A stretch of DNA of 64,000 bases from Kibdelosporangium philippinense (GTDB taxonomy: Bacteria; Actinomycetota; Actinomycetes; Mycobacteriales; Pseudonocardiaceae). A program made the position numbers and the translations under genes. The DNA lies in the NCBI RefSeq assembly GCF_021390435.2, contig NZ_JAJVCN010000004.1, positions 1,282,501-1,346,500 of the forward strand, in the 5' to 3' direction. The notes beneath the pieces are model-generated. The model did not search any database and had not been told where the DNA came from. It saw only the letters and a list, made by a program, of their open reading frames with translations. The stretch's first letter is position 1, and every line of letters begins with the position of its first letter. This document shows, one piece after another, positions 27,521-36,395 of this stretch.

Positions 27521-28060
27521 TCACGGCCAGTTGAGGATGGCGGTGGCGCCGCGCAGCAGCTCATCCCGCAGGTCTTTGGCAGGCACGTTCGGGAACATGT
27601 TGATCGGGTCTGTCGCCGCGGCGAACGCCTGTGCGGCGCGGACGCGTCGCCGCCAGTCAGGTCTGCGGCCCGCGATCAAGTCGGTCGCCTGCCGGACGAT
27701 GTCCGTCACCTTGGTCATGGTTTCGACCGTCTCGTCGGTGTGCACGGAGACGTCGCGCAGCAGAAGAGCCATCGCCTTGCGGTGCTCGAGCATCGCGTCG
27801 ATACACCCGCCGAGGACTTCTTCCGGGGTCCGCGCCGAGGTCAGCACCCCTTCGAGTTGCTCGACAGCTGGCCTGACCAGGTTGCTGAGGATCTCGGTCT
27901 TGCTGCGGAAGTGGTGGTACAGCGAAGGTTTCGTGATGCCGACGTGCTCGGCGATCTCACGCATCGACGCGGCTTTGTAGGTACGCGCGCTGAACAGGTC
28001 AAGCGCGGTGTCGAGGATTCGTGTCCGGGTATCGCCACTCACGGCGCCGGACCCTACCAT
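27521..28060 (-). CDS. TetR/AcrR family regulator
   Basis: 179 residues from ATG 28060. HTH: SMREIAEHVGITKPSLYHHF, preceded by RTRILDTALDLFS. The C-terminal domain is helical (LLLRDVSVHTDETVETMTK). The longer open frame to 28213 crosses the operator-like palindrome that abuts the ATG, so the shorter start is preferred. The target is unclear: the palindrome implies autoregulation, and the serine hydrolase gene upstream reads toward it from 198 bp away. Confidence 0.88.
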   Translation of the reverse strand: MVGSGAVSGDTRTRILDTALDLFSARTYKAASMREIAEHVGITKPSLYHHFRSKTEILSNLVRPAVEQLEGVLTSARTPEEVLGGCIDAMLEHRKAMALLLRDVSVHTDETVETMTKVTDIVRQATDLIAGRRPDWRRRVRAAQAFAAATDPINMFPNVPAKDLRDELLRGATAILNWP

Positions 28061-28080
28061 CCGACCGACCGGTAGGTAGG
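28061..28080. promoter_or_regulatory. TetR-type operator CCGACCGACCGGTAGGTAGG
   Basis: A 20-bp imperfect palindrome (8 of 10 positions pair) centred on ACCGGT, directly touching the TetR ATG at 28060. It resembles known TetR operators with repeated ACCG. The position implies that the regulator blocks its own, possibly leaderless, transcription. Confidence 0.6.
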
Positions 28081-28257
28081 TGCTCTCGGTGTCCACTGAC
28101 ACCGCCGGACCGCAGCGTTCGGCCACGGCGGCGCCAATGGAACCATCGGGTTCGCCGACCCGACGCGGGCATAGCCGTCGTGCCGAATCGGGTTCGGAGT
28201 TGATGGCGGGCAACGACCTTCGGGTGTCTACATTGGTCGCTGCCGTGTGCCGGTCGG

Positions 28258-29259
28258 TCAGCCGCCGTTGGACGGCTGGTAGGACTGCGTCCGCAGCGTG
28301 CGGGCCGCGGGGTCACCGCTGATCTTGTCGACTGCGCGAAGGAACTTCGGCCCCATCCTCGCTGCGGCCTCGCGGAACGGGTGCGTGCCGCCGAAGTCCG
28401 GAGCGTGCTCCGGCAAGCCGCGTGCGAACAGGGCGTACGTCAGGACCGGCTTGCCCGCCTTGTCGAACATGACGCCAGCCTCGTTGCGGCCGTCGTTCAG
28501 CCAGCCCGCCTTGGTGGCGACGCGGGACCGGTCGATCGACGACATGTTCCGGCGGATGCCGTCGGTGAACGCCGCCTGCGCCCGCAGCACGTTCAGGATG
28601 TGGTCGGTCGACGTCGGGCTGAGCAGCGTGCCTTTCACGATGCCCTGCAGGATGCCGTGCGTTTCCCGAGGCGTGGTCTTGCCGAGGAAGTACCGCCGCG
28701 GGTTGGACGCGGACGGGATGACCTGCGTGTTCGGGAATCCCTTCGCGACCATGGTCGCGTTGATCTCCACGGGCGCACAGACCAGGCCCGACAGTCGGAC
28801 GCACGTGTCGTCCGAGACGGTCAGGAACAGCGACAGGATGTGCCCGACCGTGAACACGCTCGGGTATGCCCGGTCGAGCGGGATGACCCCGTCGCCGGTC
28901 TTGATCACGATGTCTTCCGGCACCTCGACCTGGTCGGTGATCTTGGCTTCGCCACGGTCGATCTTGTCGAGCACCGCGACCGCGGCGGCGACCTTGTTGA
29001 CGCTGTACGCCTCGACCACGTCGTCAGAGCCGTGCTCGACGGCGACACCGTCCGCGACGCTGATGTGTGCGTTCCACGTACCGCCAGCATCTTGGATTGC
29101 TGAGTCGTAGACCCGCTTAACCCGGGCGCGGGCCCGGTCCGCCGTCGGCGGACTGATGTCTTCTTCTTGAGCGAGCGCTGGCGTGCTGCCGAGAACGCTG
29201 CTGGCCGCGACGACGGTCCCCAAACCGAACGCCGCACGCCTGTTGAGTCGGTACCCCAT
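28258..29259 (-). CDS. Tat-exported serine hydrolase, beta-lactamase/PBP fold
   Basis: 333 residues. A twin-arginine type signal (LNRRAAFGLGTVVAASSVLG, cleaved near ALAQ) is followed by a class A beta-lactamase-like domain. SxxK is AYSVNKVAAAVAVLDK, the SDN-like triad is VSDDTC, and the KTG-like element is ATKAGW. The substitutions (SDD, KAG) and lack of a typical Glu166 loop suggest a peptidase or esterase rather than a classical beta-lactamase. ATG 29259 chosen. Monocistronic. Confidence 0.82.
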   Translation of the reverse strand: MGYRLNRRAAFGLGTVVAASSVLGSTPALAQEEDISPPTADRARARVKRVYDSAIQDAGGTWNAHISVADGVAVEHGSDDVVEAYSVNKVAAAVAVLDKIDRGEAKITDQVEVPEDIVIKTGDGVIPLDRAYPSVFTVGHILSLFLTVSDDTCVRLSGLVCAPVEINATMVAKGFPNTQVIPSASNPRRYFLGKTTPRETHGILQGIVKGTLLSPTSTDHILNVLRAQAAFTDGIRRNMSSIDRSRVATKAGWLNDGRNEAGVMFDKAGKPVLTYALFARGLPEHAPDFGGTHPFREAAARMGPKFLRAVDKISGDPAARTLRTQSYQPSNGG

Positions 29260-29337
29260 GCCGCAAGATCCAACCACGAACCGATGAACCGTGGCGTGGC
29301 AAGTACTCGTATATCAAGGAAGATGGGAGGGGTATGC

Positions 29338-30177
29338 ATGAAAACTGCAAGAAGCAGACCCGCCGGGGCGCCAGGACCGGTCTTCACCATCTCCGACCTG
29401 GCCTTTCAGGTGCTCTGGGAGTTCCTCGGGCTGCCCGACATGCCCGAGACCCTCACCGTGTCACGTCACGGTCGTGACCAGCGCGGCATGGTCTCAAAGG
29501 CCTGGTCAGAGCTCCAGCGCGCCGGTCTGGCAGACTCGGCGGCGCCGAACCCGCGGCTCGTCGCCCTGCTGAACATCCTTGCCCGCCCCCGGCGTGCCGT
29601 CGGCGCGCGGTTATGGCTGGGTGGACCTGTCCGTGCGTACGCAGCGGCCGTGGGTGACCAGGCCGCTTTCGGTGTGCATGTGGGCGGTTACGTGAACGTC
29701 CACGCGGTCCGGCCGGAAGATCTTGCCCGCGCGCCGGTTTCGTTGCTGTTGGATGCCTCGCCCGGCCCGGGATGCACGGTGTCGCTTCCCAACGAGGTCA
29801 TCGCGGACGCCCGGTTCCGGTCGATCGCCGGCCCAGGGAAACATGCCCGTCCGCGCGCGCCTCGAATCGGATCCGAAGAGGCGAACTGGCTGGCCGAGAC
29901 GATCTACGGGGCCGGTGACCGGGGCGAGTTCACCGCGGCCGTGATCGACCACATGGGATATTCGGTGCGCGACGACGAACTGGTCGGCTTCTTCGACTCG
30001 CCCAACGGTCGTTACCTGATCGAGGAGTACCGCGCGGCCGACGGTCGCGATTGGACCACTGTGGAACCCGCACACGGCAAGATGCTCGTGGAATGCATCG
30101 AGCGCACCCTGCTGGCGCTCGAAGGGCACCTCATGCGCGAGCTCGGCCATTCGAACCAGCCAGCGCTGATCCGCTGA
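29338..30177 (+). CDS. EspG-like ESX secretion-associated protein
   Basis: 279 residues. The N-terminal VFTISDLAFQVLWEFLGLPDMP, the middle VSLLLDASPGPGCTVSLP and the C-terminal RYLIEEYRA plus VEPAHGKMLVECIERTL match EspG-family chaperones, which hold PE/PPE or WXG100-type substrates before ESX (type VII) export. There is no ESX core, PE, PPE or WXG100 gene here, so it is an orphan copy. ATG 29338 has GGGAGGGG 6 nt upstream. Divergent from the serine hydrolase. Confidence 0.72.
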   Translation: MKTARSRPAGAPGPVFTISDLAFQVLWEFLGLPDMPETLTVSRHGRDQRGMVSKAWSELQRAGLADSAAPNPRLVALLNILARPRRAVGARLWLGGPVRAYAAAVGDQAAFGVHVGGYVNVHAVRPEDLARAPVSLLLDASPGPGCTVSLPNEVIADARFRSIAGPGKHARPRAPRIGSEEANWLAETIYGAGDRGEFTAAVIDHMGYSVRDDELVGFFDSPNGRYLIEEYRAADGRDWTTVEPAHGKMLVECIERTLLALEGHLMRELGHSNQPALIR

Positions 30178-30189
30178 ACTGACGGCACA

Positions 30190-30258
30190 TCCGGCATTTG
30201 ATATCGGATATCAGGCATCAGGTAACAGGTATCGGGTTTCAGATATCAGATACGATCC
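30190..30258. repeat. AT-rich GATATC/TATCGG motif cluster
   Basis: A 70-bp patch between the EspG and PucR genes with at least six close variants of the motif (GATATCGGATATCAGG, CAGGTATCGGGTTTCAG, ATATCAGATACGATCC). It belongs to the same family as the patch at 7855-8131. The remainder of the gap to 30404 shows no supported gene. Confidence 0.65.
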
Positions 30259-30404
30259 AGTGAGCCTGGATGCGGTGATGTCGCATGGCGGAATCACGTG
30301 GCTGAGCAGATGAAGAAGCCGCGCGAGTCAGGCCGCGAGTCGCGCAAGCCGGGCCGTGGTGGGAGTGGCGCGGGCCAGGTCGCGGTGGAAGTGGCGGGAG
30401 CCAG

Positions 30405-31955
30405 TCAGCTCGGTCTGGGAAGCGTCAGCTGAAGCTGTGTGATCAGGCGCTGTTTGGGATCTTCAAGGTCGATCCCGGCGAGCTCGGCAGCGCGCCGGAC
30501 CCGGTACCGCAACGTGTTGGGGTGGATGTGCAAGCGGTTGGCCGCGGCCCGGACGTCGCCGAGCGCCTCGAGATACGCCAGCACTGACGGCACCAAGATC
30601 CGCTTTGTGTCCTGTGCGACGAGGTCGGTCAGTCGTGGGTCACGGATCTCCTCGTGTTCGGCGAGCAGGCTGAGTAGTTCGGCCATCATCACTTCGGCGC
30701 GCACATCGTCGATCGCCGCGACCGGCAGGTCGAGTCCTGCGTCGAGGATCCGGTCGGCTTCCCTGCGCGCGGCCGCTGTGCGACTGAGGTCTGGCGCCAT
30801 GCCGACGGCGGCGCGGACCGAAATGCCGGGGTGCACTCGTGCGGCGGCGACAACTTCTTTCGCGAGGGTGATCATGCCGTCGCTCGCGTGCAGGTCGGGC
30901 AAAAGTGCGTAAATGCGGGCGCGCAATGTGGTGACCAACGCCGCGCGCCGATATGCGGCGGCGTGCACGGCGATCAGGTTGGTCAGTTCGGCGCGCCGGA
31001 GTTCCAAAGTGGACCGGTCGGCGTCGTCGGTCAGTTCGAATGCGACGACTCCGGCGGCGCGTTTGGGGTCCGCGCCGACATTGGCGGCCACCGCGGCGGC
31101 AGTGGTGTGGCCGTCGAGCAAGCCTTCGAGCAGGCTTTCGCGCAGTCGTAGAGGAGCAGCCGGATTGTTCCGGCTGCGCACCAAATGCAACGCGGTCACG
31201 CGGGCGGCACCGAGGAGTGCGCGTTCGGCGTGCTCCGTCAGCGGGACGGCGCCTTCTTGCACCCAGATCGAGCCGAGTGATTGGTCTCCGGCGTGTATCC
31301 CGACGGCCAGCCGTCGCCGGATGCCCAACTCGGGGCGTTCGTCGATGCGCTCGACGGCTTCGCTTTTACGCATCCGCTCGTAGACGCCCCACTCGCGCAG
31401 CTTCGCCAGATACTGCTCAGGGCCTTGCCTGCCCAGAATGGACAGTCGGCGCAGTTCGTCGACCTCGTCGGACGAACGCGAGTACGCCAACACCCGGCTC
31501 GCGGTGTCCTCAATGCTCACCAATCCGCCCGTCAGTGCGGCAATGGTTTGGGCGAGCGAGAACAGGTCGCTGACTGTCTCGCTGTCGGTTTCCGCGCCGA
31601 TGTTTGCGCGGGCGAGCGACTCGAGTTGTTCCCATCGCGCGTCGGAACGCACAGAGAGCAGCGCGACGCCTGCGTCCGTCGCGGCGCGTTCCAGCGCTTC
31701 GTCCTGGCCTTTGACCGCGACCGCGAGCGCACCTCGGCGAGCCGCGGCACGGACCGTGGCGATCGCCGCTCGGCCGCGCACGCCGATGACCAGGACGACG
31801 TCACCCGGCCGCACCCCGGGGTCGTCCTCTGGGTCGAGGATGACCACGTCGCGGACGAGGCCGTCGAGGCCGCGCGGCGCGGCGACCACCTCGACCAGGG
31901 GATCTCCGAGGGCCTGCAGCAGCTGGCGCAGCGTTTTGTCCGATCGGCTAATCAT
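30405..31955 (-). CDS. PucR family regulator of proline catabolism
   Basis: 516 residues: an N-terminal PucR/V4R-like sensory part (LVRDVVILDPEDDPGVRPGDVVLV), a central GGDEF-like region and the C-terminal HTH_30 domain (GDVRAAANRLHIHPNTLRYR). PucR regulators in actinomycetes often control the adjacent amino acid catabolic operon. It is divergent from the P5C dehydrogenase/proline dehydrogenase pair with 62 bp between starts, so it very likely responds to proline and activates them (inference). That gap contains TTAGCTGATCTTCTAA, a possible site. Confidence 0.88.
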   Translation of the reverse strand: MISRSDKTLRQLLQALGDPLVEVVAAPRGLDGLVRDVVILDPEDDPGVRPGDVVLVIGVRGRAAIATVRAAARRGALAVAVKGQDEALERAATDAGVALLSVRSDARWEQLESLARANIGAETDSETVSDLFSLAQTIAALTGGLVSIEDTASRVLAYSRSSDEVDELRRLSILGRQGPEQYLAKLREWGVYERMRKSEAVERIDERPELGIRRRLAVGIHAGDQSLGSIWVQEGAVPLTEHAERALLGAARVTALHLVRSRNNPAAPLRLRESLLEGLLDGHTTAAAVAANVGADPKRAAGVVAFELTDDADRSTLELRRAELTNLIAVHAAAYRRAALVTTLRARIYALLPDLHASDGMITLAKEVVAAARVHPGISVRAAVGMAPDLSRTAAARREADRILDAGLDLPVAAIDDVRAEVMMAELLSLLAEHEEIRDPRLTDLVAQDTKRILVPSVLAYLEALGDVRAAANRLHIHPNTLRYRVRRAAELAGIDLEDPKQRLITQLQLTLPRPS

Positions 31956-32017
31956 GACACCCGAATATTAGCTGATCTTCTAAAAACTGCAGGTCAACGC
32001 GGACCTACCGTAGGCGC

Positions 32018-33649
32018 ATGGACGCAGTGACCCGAGTACCCGCCCCCGTCAACGAGCAGGTCTTCGACTACGCGCCGGGCACCGCCCCTCGTGCCGCCCT
32101 GGAGGCCGAGCTCGCGGCGCAGGCCAAGGAGACCGTCGAGTTCACCCTCACGATCGACGGTGAACAGCGAATCGCAGGCGGCGACCGGATCGAGGTCGTG
32201 CAGCCGCACAACCACCGCGCTGTCCTGGGCACGTTGGCCAACGCCACTCACGAGGACGCCAAGGCCGCGATCGCGGCTGCCAAGAAGGCCGCGCCCGCGT
32301 GGCGTTCGCTGTCGTTCGACTCGCGCGCCGCCATTTTCCTGCGCGCCGCTGACCTGCTGACCGGCCCGTGGCGCGCCAGGCTCAACGCCGCGACCATGCT
32401 CGGCCAGTCCAAGACCGCCATCCAGGCCGAGATCGACGCCGCCTGCGAGCTGGCTGACTTCTGGCGTTTCAACGTGCACTTCGCCCGGCAGATCCTGGCC
32501 GAGCAGCCGATCAGCTCGCCGGGCATCTGGAACCGCACAGACCACCGGCCGCTCGAAGGCTTCGTCTACGCCATCACGCCGTTCAACTTCACCGCGATCG
32601 CCGCGAACCTGCCGACCGCGCCCGCGTTGATGGGCAACACGGTTGTCTGGAAGCCGTCGCCGACGCAGTCGCTGTCCGCGCACCTGACCATGCGCTTGCT
32701 TGAAGAGGCCGGTCTGCCCGCCGGTGTGATCAACCTGGTCACCGGCGACGGCATCGCGGTCTCCGACGTCGCGCTGACCGACCCTGACCTGGCTGGTATC
32801 CACTTCACCGGCTCAACCAAGACCTTCCAGCACCTGTGGGGCCAGGTCGGCGCCAACATCGCGAACTACCGGTCGTACCCGCGGATCGTGGGCGAGACCG
32901 GCGGTAAGGACTTCGTGATCGCCCACCCGTCGGCCGATGTCGACGTGCTGCGCACCGCGTTGGTTCGCGGCGCGTTCGAGTACCAGGGCCAGAAGTGCTC
33001 GGCGGCGTCGCGCGCCTATATCCCATCTTCGATATGGCAGCGCATGGAGTCAGATTTCGTATCTGAAATAGAAAACCTGAAGATGGGTGACGTCACCGAC
33101 TTCAGCAACTTCATGGGCGCCGTGATCGACCGCCGCTCGTACGACAAGCTCGCAGGCGTTCTCGACCGGGCCAAGTCGGACTCGTCCTTGACGGTCGCCG
33201 CCGGTGGAACCGCGGACGACAGCGAAGGCTTCTTCGTCCGCCCGACGGTCCTGCTCGGCACCGACCCGACCCACGAGGTCTTCACGACCGAGTACTTCGG
33301 TCCGGTCCTCGCGGTGCATGTGTTCGACGACAACAACTTCGACACCGTCCTGCGCCAGATGGAGAGCGCGGCGCCGTACGGCCTGACCGGCGCGGTGATC
33401 GCCAACGACCGCGCGGCGATCGAGCGCGCGACTGAGGACCTGCGATTCGCCGCGGGCAACTTCTACGTCAACGACAAGCCGACCGGTGCTGTCGTCGGTC
33501 AGCAGCCATTCGGTGGCGGCCGGGCGTCCGGCACCAACGACAAGGCCGGTTCCCCGCTCAATCTGCTGCGTTGGGTGAGCCCTCGATCGATCAAGGAAAC
33601 CTTCGTCCGCCGACCGTTTCACGCCACCCGCACCAGGGGTAGGAGGTAG
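32018..33649 (+). CDS. pruA: Delta-1-pyrroline-5-carboxylate dehydrogenase
   Basis: 543 residues, aldehyde dehydrogenase superfamily, P5CDH type. The catalytic cysteine is in EYQGQKCSAASRAYIP, the general base region ETGGKDFVIAH, and the C-terminal FGGGRASGTNDKAG is diagnostic of PruA. It oxidises glutamate gamma-semialdehyde to glutamate with NAD. The next gene makes its substrate from proline and starts 2 nt after the stop. An AT-rich codon patch at 33017-33083 belongs to the dispersed motif family. Confidence 0.96.
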   Translation: MDAVTRVPAPVNEQVFDYAPGTAPRAALEAELAAQAKETVEFTLTIDGEQRIAGGDRIEVVQPHNHRAVLGTLANATHEDAKAAIAAAKKAAPAWRSLSFDSRAAIFLRAADLLTGPWRARLNAATMLGQSKTAIQAEIDAACELADFWRFNVHFARQILAEQPISSPGIWNRTDHRPLEGFVYAITPFNFTAIAANLPTAPALMGNTVVWKPSPTQSLSAHLTMRLLEEAGLPAGVINLVTGDGIAVSDVALTDPDLAGIHFTGSTKTFQHLWGQVGANIANYRSYPRIVGETGGKDFVIAHPSADVDVLRTALVRGAFEYQGQKCSAASRAYIPSSIWQRMESDFVSEIENLKMGDVTDFSNFMGAVIDRRSYDKLAGVLDRAKSDSSLTVAAGGTADDSEGFFVRPTVLLGTDPTHEVFTTEYFGPVLAVHVFDDNNFDTVLRQMESAAPYGLTGAVIANDRAAIERATEDLRFAAGNFYVNDKPTGAVVGQQPFGGGRASGTNDKAGSPLNLLRWVSPRSIKETFVRRPFHATRTRGRR

Positions 33650-33651
33650 AC

Positions 33652-34566
33652 ATGTTGCGTACCAGCCTGCTTGCCGCGGCTCGCTCGCCGTTGGCCCGTA
33701 AGGTCGTTGAGCGCAGCCCGCTGACCAAGCCCGTGGTCAACCGGTTCGTCGCGGGCGCCGAGACGCCCGACGCGGTCGAGGTGACGCGCGCGCTTCGCGA
33801 CTCCGGTCGCGCCGTCACGATCGACTACCTCGGCGAGGACACCACCGAGGTGTCAGACGCGACGCACACCGTCAAGGCGTACGTCGAACTGCTCTCGGCG
33901 TTGTCCGAGCAAGGGCTCGCAGCTGGTGCGGACGTGTCGGTCAAGCTGTCCGCGGTCGGCCAGGCGTTGCCGGGTGACGGTCACCGCATCGCCCTCGACA
34001 ACGCAAGGCTGATCGCCGACGCGGCCGCCGGAGTGGGCGCCACGCTCACATTGGACATGGAAGACCACACCACGACCGACTCCACTTTGGACATCCTCGC
34101 CGACCTGCGCGCGGATTTTCCTTGGGTCGGCGCGGTACTGCAGGCGTACCTGCGTCGCACCGAGGGCGACGCGCGTGACCTCGCGACCGTGGGATCACGT
34201 GTGCGGCTGTGCAAGGGCGCCTACAAGGAGCCCGCTTCGGTGGCCTATCAGGACAAGGCCGAAGTGGACGGCAACTACGTGCGGGTGATGCGGATCCTGA
34301 TGCAGGGCGACGGCTATCCGATGATCGCCTCGCACGACCCGCGGATCATCTCGATCGCAGGCGACCTCGGCGCCGGGCGTGAATTCGAGTACCAGATGTT
34401 GTACGGCATTCGACCGCGGGAACAGGAAACCATCGCGCGCCGCGGTGACACGATGCGTGTATATGTGCCATACGGAGTGCAGTGGTACGGCTACTTCATG
34501 CGCCGTTTGGCGGAACGGCCCGCGAACCTCGCCTTCTTCCTGCGTGCGATGGCAACTCGTGGGTGA
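33652..34566 (+). CDS. putB: Proline dehydrogenase (monofunctional)
   Basis: 304 residues, FAD-dependent beta-barrel PRODH. Conserved segments: VSVKLSAVGQAL, LTLDMEDHTTTDSTLDIL, RLCKGAYKEPASVAY and the C-terminal YVPYGVQWYGYFMRRLAERP. It oxidises proline to pyrroline-5-carboxylate, passing electrons to the quinone pool. It directly follows pruA (AGGAGG ribosome site) in a two-gene operon. The symbol putB (also pruB) is by analogy. Confidence 0.95.
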   Translation: MLRTSLLAAARSPLARKVVERSPLTKPVVNRFVAGAETPDAVEVTRALRDSGRAVTIDYLGEDTTEVSDATHTVKAYVELLSALSEQGLAAGADVSVKLSAVGQALPGDGHRIALDNARLIADAAAGVGATLTLDMEDHTTTDSTLDILADLRADFPWVGAVLQAYLRRTEGDARDLATVGSRVRLCKGAYKEPASVAYQDKAEVDGNYVRVMRILMQGDGYPMIASHDPRIISIAGDLGAGREFEYQMLYGIRPREQETIARRGDTMRVYVPYGVQWYGYFMRRLAERPANLAFFLRAMATRG

Positions 34567-34660
34567 CTTAGTTTAAGACGCGAATAAGATTGCGTTCGCC
34601 GGACGTTCACTTGCGCTGGCCAGGGTTGCGCCGGATTGATCAGTGCATGAAGGAGCGGAC

Positions 34661-36337
34661 GTGGGACATCACCACCATCACGACCACGATCACGAACACT
34701 CCCACGTCACGGCCGAGGACCTGCCACGCGCAGCGGATCTCGCGGTGCCGGACGCGGAGCTCAACCGAGCGGAGATGACCCGGCGGTCGGTCTTCCGGCG
34801 CGCCGGTCTGCTCGGCGCGGGCTTAGCCGGTGGCAGCGTGCTCAACGCCACCCCGGCGGCCGCGACACCGCAGCACAACGTGCCGCGCGGCGGATTCCGT
34901 TGGCTCGCAGGCGATCACCATGTGCACACGCAGTACAGTGACGACGGCAAGTACCGGGTCATCGACCACGTGCGACAGGCGAACGCATACGGCCTCGGCT
35001 GGCTGGTGATCACTGACCACGGTGGACCCGTGCACGCCAAGATCGGTGTGGACAAGGTGAACCCGGACATCAAGGCCGCCAGGGAGAAGTACGACGACAC
35101 CCTGGTGTTCCAGGGTCTGGAGTGGAACATCCCGGGCGCCGAGCACGGCACGGTTTTTGTTGCACCGGGCCGAAACGAAGCCTCGTTCCTCAAGGAGTTC
35201 GAGCTCGGCTACGACGGCCGCACGAACGAAGCCAACCCGAACAAGGAAGCGCTCGCGATCGCGGGCGTGAACTTCCTGTCCGAAGGTGTACGCCGCCGCC
35301 GTGTCGACGACGCGCTGATGCTTGCCAACCACCCGGCGCGCAAGGGAATTGACTCCCCGCATGAGATCCGCGCCTGGCGTGACACGGCACCGAACATCGC
35401 CGTGGGCATGGAAGGCGCGCCGGGACACCAGGCCGCTGGTATCCCGAAGCCGCATGGCGGCGGACGCGCTCGTGGTTACTACGACGGCATTCCCGGTTCG
35501 GACGCCTTCGCGGGTTACCCGCCGGAGAGCTACTACACCTGGGGCGGCTTCGACTGGCTCACGTCCACAGTGGGCGGAATGTGGGACAGCCTGCTGTCAG
35601 AAGGAAAGCCGTGGTGGATCACCGCGAACTCCGACTCGCACAGCGTGTACGCGGACTCCTCGGTTCGCGGCCCGAACAGCAACTACGCGGTCGACGGCAA
35701 GAACGCCGACCCGGTGCACGGCGGCCCGCTGAACCTCGGCGAAGGTGACTTCTGGCCCGGTTGCTACAGCCGTACACACGTTGGTGCGCTTGACTTTTCG
35801 TACCGCGCGGTGATGGACGGGATTCGTGCCGGGCGGGTTTGGGTCGACCACGGTGGCCTGATCAGCGGTCTGGACGTGCGCCTGCGTAGCCGGGGAAGCT
35901 GGTTGTCCAGCGCCACTCTTGGCGGCTCGTTGCATGTTCGCCGTGGCACACCGGTCGAGCTGACGATCAGCATCGACCTCGCGAACACGCCGAACTGGGC
36001 GCAGTTCGTGCCCGTGTTGTCGCGTGTGGACATCATTCAGGGCGACGTGACCGGGCCGGTGCAGGATCGGGACACGTTCACCGCGCCGCGCACGAAGGTC
36101 GTGAAGTCGTTCGAGGTCAACAAGTCCGCTGGGACGGCGACCTTCACTTACCAGTTGGGCCGGTTGGATCGGCCGGTGTATGTGCGGTTGCGTGGCACCG
36201 ACGGCAACCGGGTCGCGCCTGGTTTCCACGGTGCCGCAGTAGATCCGCACGGTCCGGCGATCGACAAGGTCGGCGACGCGGACCCGTGGAAGGACCTCTG
36301 GTTCTACACCAACCCGATCTGGGCACTGCCTTACTAG
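34661..36337 (+). CDS. Tat-exported PHP-domain phosphoesterase with His-rich N-terminus
   Basis: 558 residues from GTG 34661, which has GAAGGAG at ideal spacing; a GTG 18 nt upstream is also in frame. The first 15 residues are almost all His, Asp and Glu (GHHHHHDHDHEHSH). About 30 residues later comes a twin-arginine signal (TRRSVFRRAGLLGAGLAGG). The mature part is a PHP metal-dependent phosphoesterase domain: LAGDHHVHTQYSDDG, VITDHGGP, LANHPARKG and ANSDSHS supply metal ligands. A beta-rich C-terminal domain of about 180 residues follows. The His-rich tail may hold metal before export. Confidence 0.84.
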   Translation: MGHHHHHDHDHEHSHVTAEDLPRAADLAVPDAELNRAEMTRRSVFRRAGLLGAGLAGGSVLNATPAAATPQHNVPRGGFRWLAGDHHVHTQYSDDGKYRVIDHVRQANAYGLGWLVITDHGGPVHAKIGVDKVNPDIKAAREKYDDTLVFQGLEWNIPGAEHGTVFVAPGRNEASFLKEFELGYDGRTNEANPNKEALAIAGVNFLSEGVRRRRVDDALMLANHPARKGIDSPHEIRAWRDTAPNIAVGMEGAPGHQAAGIPKPHGGGRARGYYDGIPGSDAFAGYPPESYYTWGGFDWLTSTVGGMWDSLLSEGKPWWITANSDSHSVYADSSVRGPNSNYAVDGKNADPVHGGPLNLGEGDFWPGCYSRTHVGALDFSYRAVMDGIRAGRVWVDHGGLISGLDVRLRSRGSWLSSATLGGSLHVRRGTPVELTISIDLANTPNWAQFVPVLSRVDIIQGDVTGPVQDRDTFTAPRTKVVKSFEVNKSAGTATFTYQLGRLDRPVYVRLRGTDGNRVAPGFHGAAVDPHGPAIDKVGDADPWKDLWFYTNPIWALPY

Positions 36338-36343
36338 GAAACG

Positions 36344-36389
36344 CTCGTGAGTGGTTAGCCGGGTTAGAACACGGCTAACCACTCACGAG
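36344..36389. terminator. Bidirectional terminator, perfect 18-bp stem
   Basis: CTCGTGAGTGGTTAGCCG (36344-36361) pairs perfectly with 36372-36389 around a 10-nt loop. It lies between the convergent PHP and DUF4239 genes, 7 and 6 bp from their stops, and probably ends both transcripts. Confidence 0.88.
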
Positions 36390-36395
36390 GGTTGA

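Noticed and set aside
30310..30432. 40-residue plus-strand open frame beginning MKKPRESGR
   Set aside because: It overlaps the PucR stop region, lacks a ribosome site and is low-complexity Arg/Gly; no support.
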